NCBI GenBank assembly: GCA_900472925.1
Contig: UCJU01000002.1
Coordinates: 301,017-365,016 of the forward strand
Origin: Hyphomicrobiales bacterium
GTDB taxonomy: Bacteria > Pseudomonadota > Alphaproteobacteria > Rhizobiales > Rhizobiaceae
DNA: 64,000 bases
Reading direction: 5' to 3'
Part shown: in pieces, positions 45,982-55,445 of the stretch
Numbering within the stretch: the stretch's first letter is position 1
Layout: every line of letters starts with the position of its first letter
Made by a program: the position numbers and the translations under genes
The notes under the pieces: model-generated
Databases searched by the model: none
Seen by the model: the letters and a program-made list of their open reading frames with translations, nothing else
What the model was told of the DNA's origin: nothing

Positions 45982-46916
45982 CCGCAACCTCCCTTTCGTC
46001 CACACCCGTCAGCGTTGATATCGGCATCTGCACCTATCGCCGTCCAGCGGTCGTGGCGACATTGACGTCCCTGTTCGAGCTCGATATCCCCCAAGGCGTG
46101 ACCGTGCGGCTCATCGTGGCCGATAACGATGCGGAGCCGAGCGCAAAAGCGTCCATCGACAATCTGCGCAAGGCATCGCCGTTCGAGATCATCTATGTTC
46201 ACTGCCCTAAGTCGAACATCTCGATTGCCCGTAACGCCTGCCTCTCCACCTCACAGGCAGAATACCTGGCCTTCATCGATGACGACGAGACCGCGCCGCG
46301 CGAATGGTTGTCGGAGCTTTTGCAGACCGCCCAGAAAACAGGTGCCGAAGCCGTGCTGGGACCCGTAACGGCCATCTACAAATCGACTGCGCCGGACTGG
46401 ATGCGCAAGGGCGATTTTCATTCCACCTTCCCCGTCTGGGTCAAAGGCGAAATCATCACCGGATACACCTGCAATACGCTGCTGCGCATGTCGGCACCAT
46501 CTGTCGCCGGTCGTCGCTTCGCGCTGTCTTTGGGGCAGAGCGGTGGTGAAGACACGCACTTCTTCTCCCATATGTATGCCGCCGGTGGGCGCATTGCCTT
46601 CGCGAAAAACGCCGTTCTCTCCGAGCCGGTGCCTGACACCCGTGCCAGTTTCAAATGGCTTGCGAAGCGTCGCTTTCGTTCAGGCCAGACACATGGGCGT
46701 CTGCTGGCAGAGAAAAAACCGGGTCTTCGTCGCGTCGTACAGGTCGCCGTTGCCGCAGCCAAAGCTGCAGCCTGCGCCGGAATGGCGCTACTCGGCGTGT
46801 TCGATCCCGTTCGTCGCACCCGCCAGCTGCTCCGTGTGGCACTGCATTGCGGCTCCATCAGCGGCGCGATCGGCGTGAAGGAAATTCGCCAGTACGGCAC
46901 CGTGGAGGCAGCGTGA
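45978..46916 (+). CDS. exoM: Succinoglycan glycosyltransferase ExoM
   Basis: A 312-aa GT2 enzyme with SVDIGICTYRRPAVVATLTSL, LIVADNDAEPSA and FIDDDETAPREWL. ExoM adds the fourth sugar (third glucose). ATGA overlap with exoA and a 1-bp overlap (TGATG) with exoO indicate coupled translation. Confidence 0.92.
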   Translation: MTATSLSSTPVSVDIGICTYRRPAVVATLTSLFELDIPQGVTVRLIVADNDAEPSAKASIDNLRKASPFEIIYVHCPKSNISIARNACLSTSQAEYLAFIDDDETAPREWLSELLQTAQKTGAEAVLGPVTAIYKSTAPDWMRKGDFHSTFPVWVKGEIITGYTCNTLLRMSAPSVAGRRFALSLGQSGGEDTHFFSHMYAAGGRIAFAKNAVLSEPVPDTRASFKWLAKRRFRSGQTHGRLLAEKKPGLRRVVQVAVAAAKAAACAGMALLGVFDPVRRTRQLLRVALHCGSISGAIGVKEIRQYGTVEAA

Positions 46917-47908
46917 TGGAAGCCCCGATACAGCCGGACGTCACATTCGTCATCGCCGCCTATAATTCCGCAGATACGATTGTTCCAGCCGTTGAAAGCG
47001 CCTTGGCGCAGGCGTTGGTCACACTGGAAGTCATCGTCGTGGATGATAAATCGAGCGATGCGACCCGTGAGATCGTCAAGGCTTTCGCCATGAACGATCC
47101 ACGCGTCCGGTTGATCGCACTGGAGAAAAACCTCGGCCCCGGCGGCGCCCGCAATGCCGGGCTGGATGCTGCTGAAGGTCGCTGGATATCCGTTCTGGAT
47201 TCCGACGACGTCATTCTGCCGCATCGCACGGCACAGATGATCGCGCGGGCAGAAGCCGCAAGCGCGGACATCGCCGTCGACAATCTCGATGTGGTCTACA
47301 CGGATGGCCGTCCCAAGGAGACGATGTTTGCCGAAGATTTCCTGCGGGAACGTGGCGTTCTGACGCTGGAAGACTTCATTGCATCCAACGTCCTTTTCCG
47401 CTCGACCTTCAATTTCGGCTATATGAAGCCGATGTTCCGACGTGACTTTCTCAACGCTCATAAACTTCGCTTCCACCCAAGCTTGCGGATTGGCGAAGAC
47501 TATCTGCTTCTGGCATCTGCACTGGCCCTTGGCGGCCTCTGCACCATCGAGCCATCACCCGGCTACGTCTACAATATCCGCGAAGGCTCTATTTCCCGCG
47601 TGCTGGAACTTCGCCACGTCGATGCGATGATCGACGCTGATCGCGAGTTCATCGCCGGTTACACACTGTCGCCCGCCGCATTCGAGGCACAGAAACAACG
47701 CAGCCGCAGCCTTGTCGAAGCGCGCCATTTTCTGATGCTGATTTCCAGCATCAAGAGCCGCTCGGTCTCCGGTGTCGTGAAGATTGCCTTCCGCGACCCG
47801 ATCGCGTTTCGACACCTGCGCATGCCCATTGAAGTGCGGTTGAGAAGACTGAAAGACTCCATGACCGCAAAGTCAGTTTCAAAGCGGGTGAACAGGCAAG
47901 CGTCCTGA
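46916..47908 (+). CDS. exoO: Succinoglycan glycosyltransferase ExoO
   Basis: A 330-aa GT2 enzyme: PDVTFVIAAYNSADTIVPAVESALAQ, VIVVDDKSSDAT, GPGGARNAGLD and SVLDSDDVILP. ExoO adds the fifth sugar through a beta-1,6 link. ATG 46916 follows GGAGG and overlaps the exoM stop; the frame is open far upstream within exoM, which is a shadow. Confidence 0.92.
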   Translation: MEAPIQPDVTFVIAAYNSADTIVPAVESALAQALVTLEVIVVDDKSSDATREIVKAFAMNDPRVRLIALEKNLGPGGARNAGLDAAEGRWISVLDSDDVILPHRTAQMIARAEAASADIAVDNLDVVYTDGRPKETMFAEDFLRERGVLTLEDFIASNVLFRSTFNFGYMKPMFRRDFLNAHKLRFHPSLRIGEDYLLLASALALGGLCTIEPSPGYVYNIREGSISRVLELRHVDAMIDADREFIAGYTLSPAAFEAQKQRSRSLVEARHFLMLISSIKSRSVSGVVKIAFRDPIAFRHLRMPIEVRLRRLKDSMTAKSVSKRVNRQAS

Positions 47909-47951
47909 GCTGCCCGATATCGATACTCAGAAATGAATTAAGGAGAATGCC

Positions 47952-48857
47952 GTGGATTTAAACAGGACTGTCAGAAAGGCCGTTATCCCAGTTGCAGGCA
48001 ACGGGACACGGTTCCTGCCAGCTACCAAGGCAATGCCGAAGGAAATGCTGACGATTGTTGATCGTCCGGTTGTTCAATACGCCGTTGATGAGGCCATGCA
48101 GGCCGGTATCGAACACATTATTTTCGTCACCAGCCGTAACAAGACAGCCATCGAAGACTATTTCGACAGCGCGCCTGAACTGGTCAACACCCTGACGAAA
48201 TCCGGCAAGACCATGCAAGTCCTCCAGCTTGAGAAGATGCTGCCGGTGGCAGGTACAGTCAGCTATACGCGCCAGCAGGTGCCACTTGGTCTTGGCCATG
48301 CCGTATGGTGCGCCCGTGAACTCGTCGGCAAGGAGCCGTTTGCGCTTCTATTGCCGGATATGGTGTCTTACGGCGCGCGCGGCTGCATCGCTGGCCTTAT
48401 GGAACTGTATGACGAAGTCGGCGGCAACATCCTCGGCGTCGAGGAGTGCGCGCCCGAGAAAACCTCGTCCTACGGCATTGTAGGCGTTGGCAGCACGGTC
48501 AGCCACGGCTTTCGCGTGACAGAAATGGTGGAGAAGCCGGAACCTTCCGCCGCCCCGTCTAATTATTACCTGAATGGCCGCTATATTCTGCAGCCTGAGA
48601 TATTCGATATTCTCGCAAAGCAGGAACGCGGCGCGGGCAATGAAATTCAATTGACGGATGGTATGAAACGTCTCGCGGAAACGCAGCCATTTCATGCCCA
48701 GAAATTTATCGGGCGGACATTCGATTGTGGTAGCAAGCAAGGCTTCATCTCTGCAAACGTTGCCTTCTCGCTGATGCGCTCGGACATGGAAGCCCAGGTT
48801 CTGGCCTCCATCAAGGAATTGGTTTTGAACCATGAAAGCCGTGTCAAAGCGGCTTGA
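47952..48857 (+). CDS. exoN: UTP-glucose-1-phosphate uridylyltransferase ExoN
   Basis: A 301-aa GalU-type enzyme making UDP-glucose for both succinoglycan and cellulose. Pyrophosphorylase signature [22 protein letters not shown], active-site VEKPEPS and the C-terminal FDCGSKQGF are present. Start GTG 47952 behind AGGAGAA. A terminator-like hairpin separates it from exoP. Confidence 0.95.
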   Translation: MDLNRTVRKAVIPVAGNGTRFLPATKAMPKEMLTIVDRPVVQYAVDEAMQAGIEHIIFVTSRNKTAIEDYFDSAPELVNTLTKSGKTMQVLQLEKMLPVAGTVSYTRQQVPLGLGHAVWCARELVGKEPFALLLPDMVSYGARGCIAGLMELYDEVGGNILGVEECAPEKTSSYGIVGVGSTVSHGFRVTEMVEKPEPSAAPSNYYLNGRYILQPEIFDILAKQERGAGNEIQLTDGMKRLAETQPFHAQKFIGRTFDCGSKQGFISANVAFSLMRSDMEAQVLASIKELVLNHESRVKAA

Positions 48858-48871
48858 AACTAAAAACAAGA

Positions 48872-48917
48872 GAGTCGGGAAGGCAGGAAAAATGCCGTCC
48901 CGCTCATCATTTTTTTA
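48872..48917 (+). terminator. Attenuator-like terminator between exoN and exoP
   Basis: GAGtCGGGAaGGCA (48872-48885) pairs with TGCCgTCCCGCTC (48893-48905) with minor mismatches, followed by a run of seven T at 48910-48916. Only about 16 nt separate it from the exoP start. Confidence 0.75.
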
Positions 48918-48932
48918 AACACAGGTGGGTCA

Positions 48933-51281
48933 ATGCACCACAAAACCATTAGATCGAACATGAATTTCCCAGAGCAGTCCAAGGACTCCGACACGTTTAT
49001 CGACCTCGACCGCCTCTGGGCTGCCGTGGTGCGCCGTGCCAACATCATCGGGGCCTGCGTTATTGCGACGATGGTTCTGGCAGGGCTCTACCTCGTTGTG
49101 GCGACACCGTCCTATACCGCGATGACGCAGGTTCTTCTTGATGAGAGCCTGTCGCGTTATGCGGAGGATGAAACGCCCGTGCCCGCGGCACAGGTGATAG
49201 ACAATCGCATTGCCAGTGCCGTCGAAATCCTGAAATCCAAGGAGATGGCGCTGACCGTGGTGGACAAGGCTGGCCTCGACAACAACGAGACCATCGTCAA
49301 TCCGCCCATGACGCCTGCTGATCTGGTCAAATCCTCGATCAAGGGCGTGGTTGATCTTCTGACGCCGAACTCTCCGCCGGTCTCGGAAGACGCCATGCGC
49401 AACGGTCGTCGTGAAAAGGCAGCTGCTGTCATCCAGCAGGCGCTGACGGTAGAGCGCGTAGGCCGAAGCTCGGTCATTGCCATCTCCATCCGCTCGATAG
49501 ACCGGCAATTGGCAGCACAGATCGCCAAAACCTATGCCAACTCCTATTTGACGGAACAACTGAACGCGAATTTCGATGCTACGGAGCGTGCTTCCGTCTG
49601 GCTGCAGGAACGTTTGACGGACCTCAACCAGCGTTCACAGGCCGCATCGCTTGCAGTCGAAAAATACAAGGTTGCCAACAACATCGTGTCCTCGCGCGGC
49701 GAGCTGATGTCTGAAAGCCAGCTCTCGGATTTGAACGGTCAGTTGATTGCTGCGCAGGCAGATGCCGCGACGGCCTCTGCCCGCTACACGCAGTATAAAT
49801 CCATTACCGACCAAGGTCCCGAAAATGCCGTCAACAACGCCATCGTCTCGGCGCGGGATACCGACAACACGGTTATCCAGGATCTGCGCAAACGCTACAT
49901 CGCCATTTCCGACAGGGAACGTGGTGTCGTGCAGCAGTTCGGCAAGGATCACCCGCAGGCTGTCGCGCTTGAAAAGGAAAAAAGCGATCTCTCACGCCAG
50001 ATCTACCAGGAGCTTCTCCAGCTGACGGGTAGCTTCAAGAACGACTTCGATGTCACACAGTCCCGCGTGCAGTCGCTGAAGGAAAACATCGACCGGGTCG
50101 CCGGTCGCAATTCCGAAGCCAATATGACAATGGTCAAGCTGCGTGAGCTTGAACAGCAGGCAGCGGCGCTCAAGACACTTTACGAGTCCTATCTCGGTCG
50201 CTTCGAAGAGGCATCGCAGAAACAGTCCTTCCCGATTGCCAAGGCGCGCATCATCTCCGAAGCCGGTCTGCCGACATCACCGTCCAGCCCGAAAAAGACG
50301 ATGACCATGGCGCTGTCCGTCATTCTCGGCTTGATGCTGGGGGGTGGCGTAGCCGCTATTCTGGAATTCCGTGACCGCTATTTCCACACCGGCAACGATG
50401 TGCGTGATAATCTACGTATGCGCTTCCTTGGTTATCTCCCCTTCATCGGTGAGAAAGGCTTGGAAACGGCTAAATCCGAAACGGGAGCCGCGACGCCTGA
50501 GATCCCCGATACCGACATCGAGGATAACGGGCAGGTGTCGTTCCAGAAGATGCTGCGACTGGCGGTCGATAGTCCACGCTCGAGCTTCACCGAAACTTTG
50601 CGCAACGTGAAACTGACCGCCGATGTGGTCATTCAGGAACGCCAGTGCCGCGTGATTGGCGTCATTTCGTGCCTGCCCAACGAAGGCAAGTCCGTGGTTG
50701 CCCTCAATCTTGCGGGCCTCATCGCCACCACCGGAAAGCGCACACTGGTGGTGGACGCCGACATCCGCAACCCGGGCCTCAGCCGCATGTTGACCACGCG
50801 CCAGTCAGCTGGTCTCGTGGAAGTCGTGCTGGATGAGGTTCCCTGGACAAAGGCCGTCAAGGTCGACAGCCGCACCAAGATGGGCATTCTGCCGGTTTCC
50901 ACCAGCAACCAGTTCGCCCATTCCAGCGAGTTGCTTGCCTCTTCCGGCATGCGCAAGTTCATGGATTCGGCGCGTGAAGCCTGCGATTACATCATCGTTG
51001 ACCTTGCGCCAGTGGTGCCTGTCATCGATGCGAAGGCATTCGCCTCGCAGGTTGATGGCTTCGTGTTCGTAACGGAGTGGGGCAAGACACCGATCCAGAT
51101 GGTGCAAAACCTCATGAGCCACGAACCGCAAATTGCCAATAAGACGCTCGGCATCGTGCTGAACAAGACCGACATGACCGAGTTGCAGCGTTATGCTGGT
51201 CCGGGCGGCTCGGAACATTATCACGAGAAATTCTCTGCCTATTACGGCGATGCCAAAAAGCCGGTTTCGGAACCGGCTTAA
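48933..51281 (+). CDS. exoP: Succinoglycan chain-length/export protein with tyrosine kinase domain ExoP
   Basis: A 782-aa inner-membrane protein (PCP2a/BY-kinase). There is an N-terminal Wzz domain between helices IGACVIATMVLAGLYLV and MALSVILGLMLGGGVAAIL, with a long periplasmic coiled coil. A proline motif (GLPTSPSSPKK) precedes the second helix. The cytoplasmic kinase has Walker A SCLPNEGKS, Walker A' VVDADIRNPG and Walker B YIIVDLAPVVP. The C-terminus carries a tyrosine cluster (RYAG, EHYHEKFSAYYGD). ExoP sets polymer length and export with ExoQ and ExoT, both missing here. Strong terminator follows. Confidence 0.95.
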   Translation: MHHKTIRSNMNFPEQSKDSDTFIDLDRLWAAVVRRANIIGACVIATMVLAGLYLVVATPSYTAMTQVLLDESLSRYAEDETPVPAAQVIDNRIASAVEILKSKEMALTVVDKAGLDNNETIVNPPMTPADLVKSSIKGVVDLLTPNSPPVSEDAMRNGRREKAAAVIQQALTVERVGRSSVIAISIRSIDRQLAAQIAKTYANSYLTEQLNANFDATERASVWLQERLTDLNQRSQAASLAVEKYKVANNIVSSRGELMSESQLSDLNGQLIAAQADAATASARYTQYKSITDQGPENAVNNAIVSARDTDNTVIQDLRKRYIAISDRERGVVQQFGKDHPQAVALEKEKSDLSRQIYQELLQLTGSFKNDFDVTQSRVQSLKENIDRVAGRNSEANMTMVKLRELEQQAAALKTLYESYLGRFEEASQKQSFPIAKARIISEAGLPTSPSSPKKTMTMALSVILGLMLGGGVAAILEFRDRYFHTGNDVRDNLRMRFLGYLPFIGEKGLETAKSETGAATPEIPDTDIEDNGQVSFQKMLRLAVDSPRSSFTETLRNVKLTADVVIQERQCRVIGVISCLPNEGKSVVALNLAGLIATTGKRTLVVDADIRNPGLSRMLTTRQSAGLVEVVLDEVPWTKAVKVDSRTKMGILPVSTSNQFAHSSELLASSGMRKFMDSAREACDYIIVDLAPVVPVIDAKAFASQVDGFVFVTEWGKTPIQMVQNLMSHEPQIANKTLGIVLNKTDMTELQRYAGPGGSEHYHEKFSAYYGDAKKPVSEPA

Positions 51282-51293
51282 AACGAAATCAAG

Positions 51294-51320
51294 ATGCCCG
51301 CGTCAAGCGGGCATTTTTTT
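51294..51320 (+). terminator. Intrinsic terminator after exoP
   Basis: ATGCCCGC (51294-51301), loop GTCAA, GCGGGCAT (51307-51314), then T-run. A further GCCCGC copy follows at 51321-51326 and could form an alternative hairpin with the middle arm. Confidence 0.9.
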
Positions 51321-51409
51321 GCCCGCTATCGTCCAATAATGGCTGGCGCCCGAGAGAAGTTTTGCCCATTGATATGACGTCACAAATATCAGCGCAGGAC
51401 ACGTCTCAC

Positions 51410-52354
51410 ATGCCTTCTCCCATTGCTTTCGTTTCCCGTACAACCGACGCCAACGAAGCGGAGTGGATCGAGATGCTGTCCTCCGCCCTGCCCGGTGAAA
51501 CGATCCTTTCAATCAAGGCGATGAGTGACGAGCAGAAGGCGCAGACAGAGATCGCCATCGTCGCCAATCCCGATCCAGCCGATATTGCCAAGCTGACCGG
51601 TTTGAAATGGATACACAGCCTGTGGGCAGGCGTGGAGCGTCTCGTGGCGGAACTCGGCACGACAGCGCCACCGATCGTGCGTCTCACCGACCCGGAACTG
51701 ACCCGTGTCATGGCTGAAGCCGTGCTGGCGTGGACCTATTATCTTCATCGCGATATGCCAGCCTACCGCGACCACCAGCAAAAGGCGCTTTGGAAGGAAC
51801 TGGAATATCGCCATCCTAGGGATATTACCGTCGGCCTGCTTGGCCTTGGTGCTCTGGGCGCGGCCGCCGCCGCAAGACTGCGCGAGGCGGGCTTTAACAC
51901 CACCGGTTGGAGCCGTTCGCCCAAGACGCTGGAAGGCATCGAAACGCTGTCCGGTGACAGCGGCCTTCAGACCCTGCTCTCAAAAAGCGATATTCTCGTC
52001 TGCCTCGTACCGCTGACGGCAGATACCAAAGGGCTACTGAACAAGGATCGCCTCGGCGCCATGAAACCCAATGCCGCGATCGTCAATTTCGCACGCGGCG
52101 CGGTCATCGTTGCTGAGGATTTGATAGCGGCGCTGGATGCCGGCCACCTGTCCCACGCGGTCCTCGATGTTTTCGAACAGGAACCACTGGAAGCGCAATC
52201 GCCATTCTGGACCCACCCGCGCGTGACCGTCCTGCCGCATATCTCGGCACCGACCAACCGGCAGACATCCGCCGCCATCGTTGCCGGAAACATCAGCGCA
52301 TGGCGGAAAACCGGAAACCTGCCAGCAACCGTGGACATGGCCCGCGGTTACTGA
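51410..52354 (+). CDS. D-2-hydroxyacid dehydrogenase (glyoxylate/hydroxypyruvate reductase A-like)
   Basis: A 314-aa NAD(P)-dependent enzyme. Rossmann motif GLLGLGALGAAAAARLREAG; catalytic residues Arg in NFARGAVI, Glu in VFEQEPL and His in LPHISAPT are all present. The VSRTTDANEAEW start and length fit the GhrA subfamily, which reduces glyoxylate and hydroxypyruvate. ATG 51410 is chosen on family length and AGGA upstream; frames from TTG 51362 or ATG 51374 are possible. Confidence 0.9.
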   Translation: MPSPIAFVSRTTDANEAEWIEMLSSALPGETILSIKAMSDEQKAQTEIAIVANPDPADIAKLTGLKWIHSLWAGVERLVAELGTTAPPIVRLTDPELTRVMAEAVLAWTYYLHRDMPAYRDHQQKALWKELEYRHPRDITVGLLGLGALGAAAAARLREAGFNTTGWSRSPKTLEGIETLSGDSGLQTLLSKSDILVCLVPLTADTKGLLNKDRLGAMKPNAAIVNFARGAVIVAEDLIAALDAGHLSHAVLDVFEQEPLEAQSPFWTHPRVTVLPHISAPTNRQTSAAIVAGNISAWRKTGNLPATVDMARGY

Positions 52355-52366
52355 GCGGCACCGATC

Positions 52367-55306
52367 TTACTCGCTCATTGCCTGGGCAATGGCTGAGCGA
52401 ACATCGGTTTCATTATAAGGCTTGCACAGCAGAACCGCGCCCGCCGGTGCATTGCTGGGCAGGAAGTTATCGCCTGTCGCAAACACTACACCGACCATTG
52501 GCTTGCGCTCTTTGACCAGCACCGCAAGTTCGCCGCCGGTCATATCCGGCAATCCGACATCCGTCACCAGCACATCGACATCTTCCCTGTCGATGAGATC
52601 GAGCGCCTGGGTCGCGTTGGCTGCCTCGACCACGACATGCCCGCTCTCCAGAAGGATATCGGAGGTGTTCATGCGGATCAGCTCATCGTCCTCTACCAGC
52701 AGCACGCGCATGGCGGCCTGGCTGCGAAGCCTTGCAATGACATCCTGATTGGAGACGCGGTCCTTGTTTGCCTCGGCCCGCTGCTTCTGGTTGGCAATGA
52801 CATGGCGTAACCGTCTGGCCAACGCCTCACGCGTATAAGGCTTCGATAGCAACTCGACACCCGCATCCAGCTTGCCTCCGTGAACGATGGAGTTTTCCGT
52901 GTAACCGGAGGTGAAAAGAATGGCGAGGTTCGGCAGACGCTCCTTGGCGCGCCGCGCCATTTCGCTGCTTTTCAAAGGTCCCGGCATGACAACGTCGGTG
53001 AAGATGACGTCGATGGGAACGCCGCTTTCTGCAACAGTCAGGCCCGCCTGCGCATCCCGCGCGGTCAGCACCCGGTAGCCGAGATCCGTCAGCGTTTCAA
53101 CGACGATGCTTCTCACTTCATCGTCGTCCTCCACGACGAGAACCGTCTCGTTGCCGCCGACAATCGGGCCGCTCTGCACCACGATTTCGCGGTCTTCATT
53201 GGACAGCGAACGGGGAAGATAGATTTTGACCGTCGTCCCCTGCCCGACCTCGCTATAAATCTTGACATGACCGCCAGACTGCTTGACGAAGCCGTAGACC
53301 ATGGAAAGGCCAAGGCCGGTGCCCTTGCCCTCAGGTTTGGTAGAGAAAAACGGCTCGAACACCTTGTCCAGGATTTCAGGCGCCATGCCGGAGCCTGTGT
53401 CGGTTACCGCCAGCATGACATATTGCCCGGCCTCAACTTCGGCATGCGTGCGTGCATAATCCTGATCGAGCGACGCATTGCCGACTTCTATGGTCAGCTT
53501 TCCAGACCCTGCCATCGCGTCTCGGGCGTTGATCGCAAGGTTCAACAGGGCATTTTCCACCTGCGCCGGATCGGCAAATGTGTTCCATAGGCCACCCGCG
53601 GTGATGACCTCAACCTCGATGGCCTCTCCGATGGAACGGCGCAACAGATCATCCATCCCGGCGACGAAACGACCAACATTGATCACGCGCGGCTCCAGCG
53701 CCTGACGACGACCGAAGGCGAGCAATTGGCTGGCGAGCTTTGCGCCACGGCTGACACCCGCTAAAGCGTTGCCCACCCGACGCTCGGCGCGCTCGTTGCC
53801 GACCACATCTTTTGCCAGGAGTTGAAGATTGCCCGCAACGACCTGCAATAGATTGTTGAAATCGTGAGCGACACCGCCAGTCAACTGGCCGATGGCTTCC
53901 ATTTTCTGCGCCTGTTGCAGCGCTCTTTCCGCCTGCCGACGTTCGGCGATCTCAGATGCAACGCGCGCTTCGAGCCCTTCGTTCAGTTGACGAAGCTGGT
54001 CTTCGGCACGCCGACGATGGCGAATTTCACGTTCCAGATTGGCGGAATGCTCCTGCAAAGCGGATTCGGCCGCACGCTGGTCGGTGATGTCGGTATGTAC
54101 ACCCACCCATTCGATGATGTCCCCGCCATCGTTCAAAATGGGGACGCCGCGAATGGCAAAGGTGCGGTAGACGCCATCGTGGCGCAGAACGCGATGTTCC
54201 CAGACATAGGTCGACTTGGCCGCAACCGCCTCGTTCCAGCTCTTGATCGAGCCTTCGCGATCTGCGGGATGAACGGCATCTGCCCAGCCATAATCCTGGT
54301 ACTGCTGAACCGTCTGGCCCGTCAGCCCGGCCCAACCGCTCTGCACACCCAGCATTCTGCCATCAGGGCTGTTCGTCCACAGAACACCATGAACCGCATT
54401 GACTGCGGCCCGAAAACGGTTGTTGCTGACGGTCAGCTCCAGCTCGACGCGTTTGCGGGCATCGATATCGATGATCAGGACGTAGCAGCCGTCGACGTCA
54501 CCCTTTGCCGTATAGCGAGGAACGTGACGGATTTCCGCTGCGCGTTTCGTGCCATCGGGACGCGAAATGACGGTGTCATGAATGACGGTCTCGCCAGCCA
54601 GTGCCCGCTCTATGTAGGGCAAGCGAGCCTGATAGAAGGCCTCACCCACGACCTCCGGTGCCCTGCGCCCCAACACATCTTCAGGGCGATAGTTGAACCA
54701 GTCGAGGTAACCTTGGTTGGCAAACCGGTAGATATGGTCGCGGTCGATGAAGCCGACGAGAATGGGCAGGGCATCGGTCAGGTGGCTCAGCTCTTCACGG
54801 CTGGCGGCAAGGTCGGAAACGGCCCTGACCTTATCGGTATTCTCAAGCACTGTGCACAGGACGGCATCAACCGTGCCGCCATCATTGTGGATGGGTGTGT
54901 AGAAGAGATCGAAGATCACCTCTTCCGGTTGGCCGTTCCGGTTCAGGACCATCTTCTGATCGCGGTAGGACTGGACCGCGCCGTCAAAGCCAGCTGCGAG
55001 AACAGTTCTGTTCCAGTCCCATATTTCGGGCCAGATGGCCGGAACGGTGCCGCCAAGCGCTCTGGGGTGATATTGCCCGGCAATCTCGATGTAACCGTCA
55101 TTATAGATCATGACGTGGTCTTTGCCCCACATCAAAACCTGCGGGATGGGTGAATTGACGACTGAATTCACCTTGTGGCGAAGGTTGGCGGGCCATGACG
55201 AAATGGGACCCAGTGATGTTTTTGACCAGTCGAATGCGCGCACGAGAGCGCCAGCCTCACCGCCACCGATCGGCCATTGGCCAGATGCAGATATATCAGT
55301 CATCAA
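52367..55306 (-). CDS. Hybrid sensor histidine kinase with two receiver domains
   Basis: A 979-aa soluble hybrid kinase; no membrane helix is seen. Order: a PAS-like domain (about 25-160), PAS (170-285), PAS/PAC (290-412), coiled coil (415-470), HisKA with His481 in [11 protein letters not shown], HATPase ([45 protein letters not shown]), receiver 1 with phospho-acceptor Asp771 (FTDVVMPG) and receiver 2 with Asp916 ([11 protein letters not shown]). Signals are probably cytoplasmic (redox, light or small molecules). No Hpt or response-regulator gene lies next to it, so its output is unknown. Start at 55306, or the second ATG at 55303. Confidence 0.93.
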   Translation of the reverse strand: MMTDISASGQWPIGGGEAGALVRAFDWSKTSLGPISSWPANLRHKVNSVVNSPIPQVLMWGKDHVMIYNDGYIEIAGQYHPRALGGTVPAIWPEIWDWNRTVLAAGFDGAVQSYRDQKMVLNRNGQPEEVIFDLFYTPIHNDGGTVDAVLCTVLENTDKVRAVSDLAASREELSHLTDALPILVGFIDRDHIYRFANQGYLDWFNYRPEDVLGRRAPEVVGEAFYQARLPYIERALAGETVIHDTVISRPDGTKRAAEIRHVPRYTAKGDVDGCYVLIIDIDARKRVELELTVSNNRFRAAVNAVHGVLWTNSPDGRMLGVQSGWAGLTGQTVQQYQDYGWADAVHPADREGSIKSWNEAVAAKSTYVWEHRVLRHDGVYRTFAIRGVPILNDGGDIIEWVGVHTDITDQRAAESALQEHSANLEREIRHRRRAEDQLRQLNEGLEARVASEIAERRQAERALQQAQKMEAIGQLTGGVAHDFNNLLQVVAGNLQLLAKDVVGNERAERRVGNALAGVSRGAKLASQLLAFGRRQALEPRVINVGRFVAGMDDLLRRSIGEAIEVEVITAGGLWNTFADPAQVENALLNLAINARDAMAGSGKLTIEVGNASLDQDYARTHAEVEAGQYVMLAVTDTGSGMAPEILDKVFEPFFSTKPEGKGTGLGLSMVYGFVKQSGGHVKIYSEVGQGTTVKIYLPRSLSNEDREIVVQSGPIVGGNETVLVVEDDDEVRSIVVETLTDLGYRVLTARDAQAGLTVAESGVPIDVIFTDVVMPGPLKSSEMARRAKERLPNLAILFTSGYTENSIVHGGKLDAGVELLSKPYTREALARRLRHVIANQKQRAEANKDRVSNQDVIARLRSQAAMRVLLVEDDELIRMNTSDILLESGHVVVEAANATQALDLIDREDVDVLVTDVGLPDMTGGELAVLVKERKPMVGVVFATGDNFLPSNAPAGAVLLCKPYNETDVRSAIAQAMSE

Positions 55307-55445
55307 AAACCACCAGCGAGAGCAGAGCTCTCATCCACCAACACGATCAGCCTAAAAAACAGACTGATCGCTCTTACCACTTTATTCGAAGAAACTTATC
55401 AAGCGTTTTTTTATGTCGGACGCAATAGTCTAATGCACTATATAG

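Noticed and set aside
46655-46915. Upstream extension of exoO inside exoM
   Set aside because: Low-complexity Arg/Ser-rich translation; ATG 46916 has GGAGG and overlaps the exoM stop.
53864-55153. Long antisense open frame across the hybrid kinase
   Set aside because: Shadow frame; the PAS and kinase motifs on the minus strand are clear.
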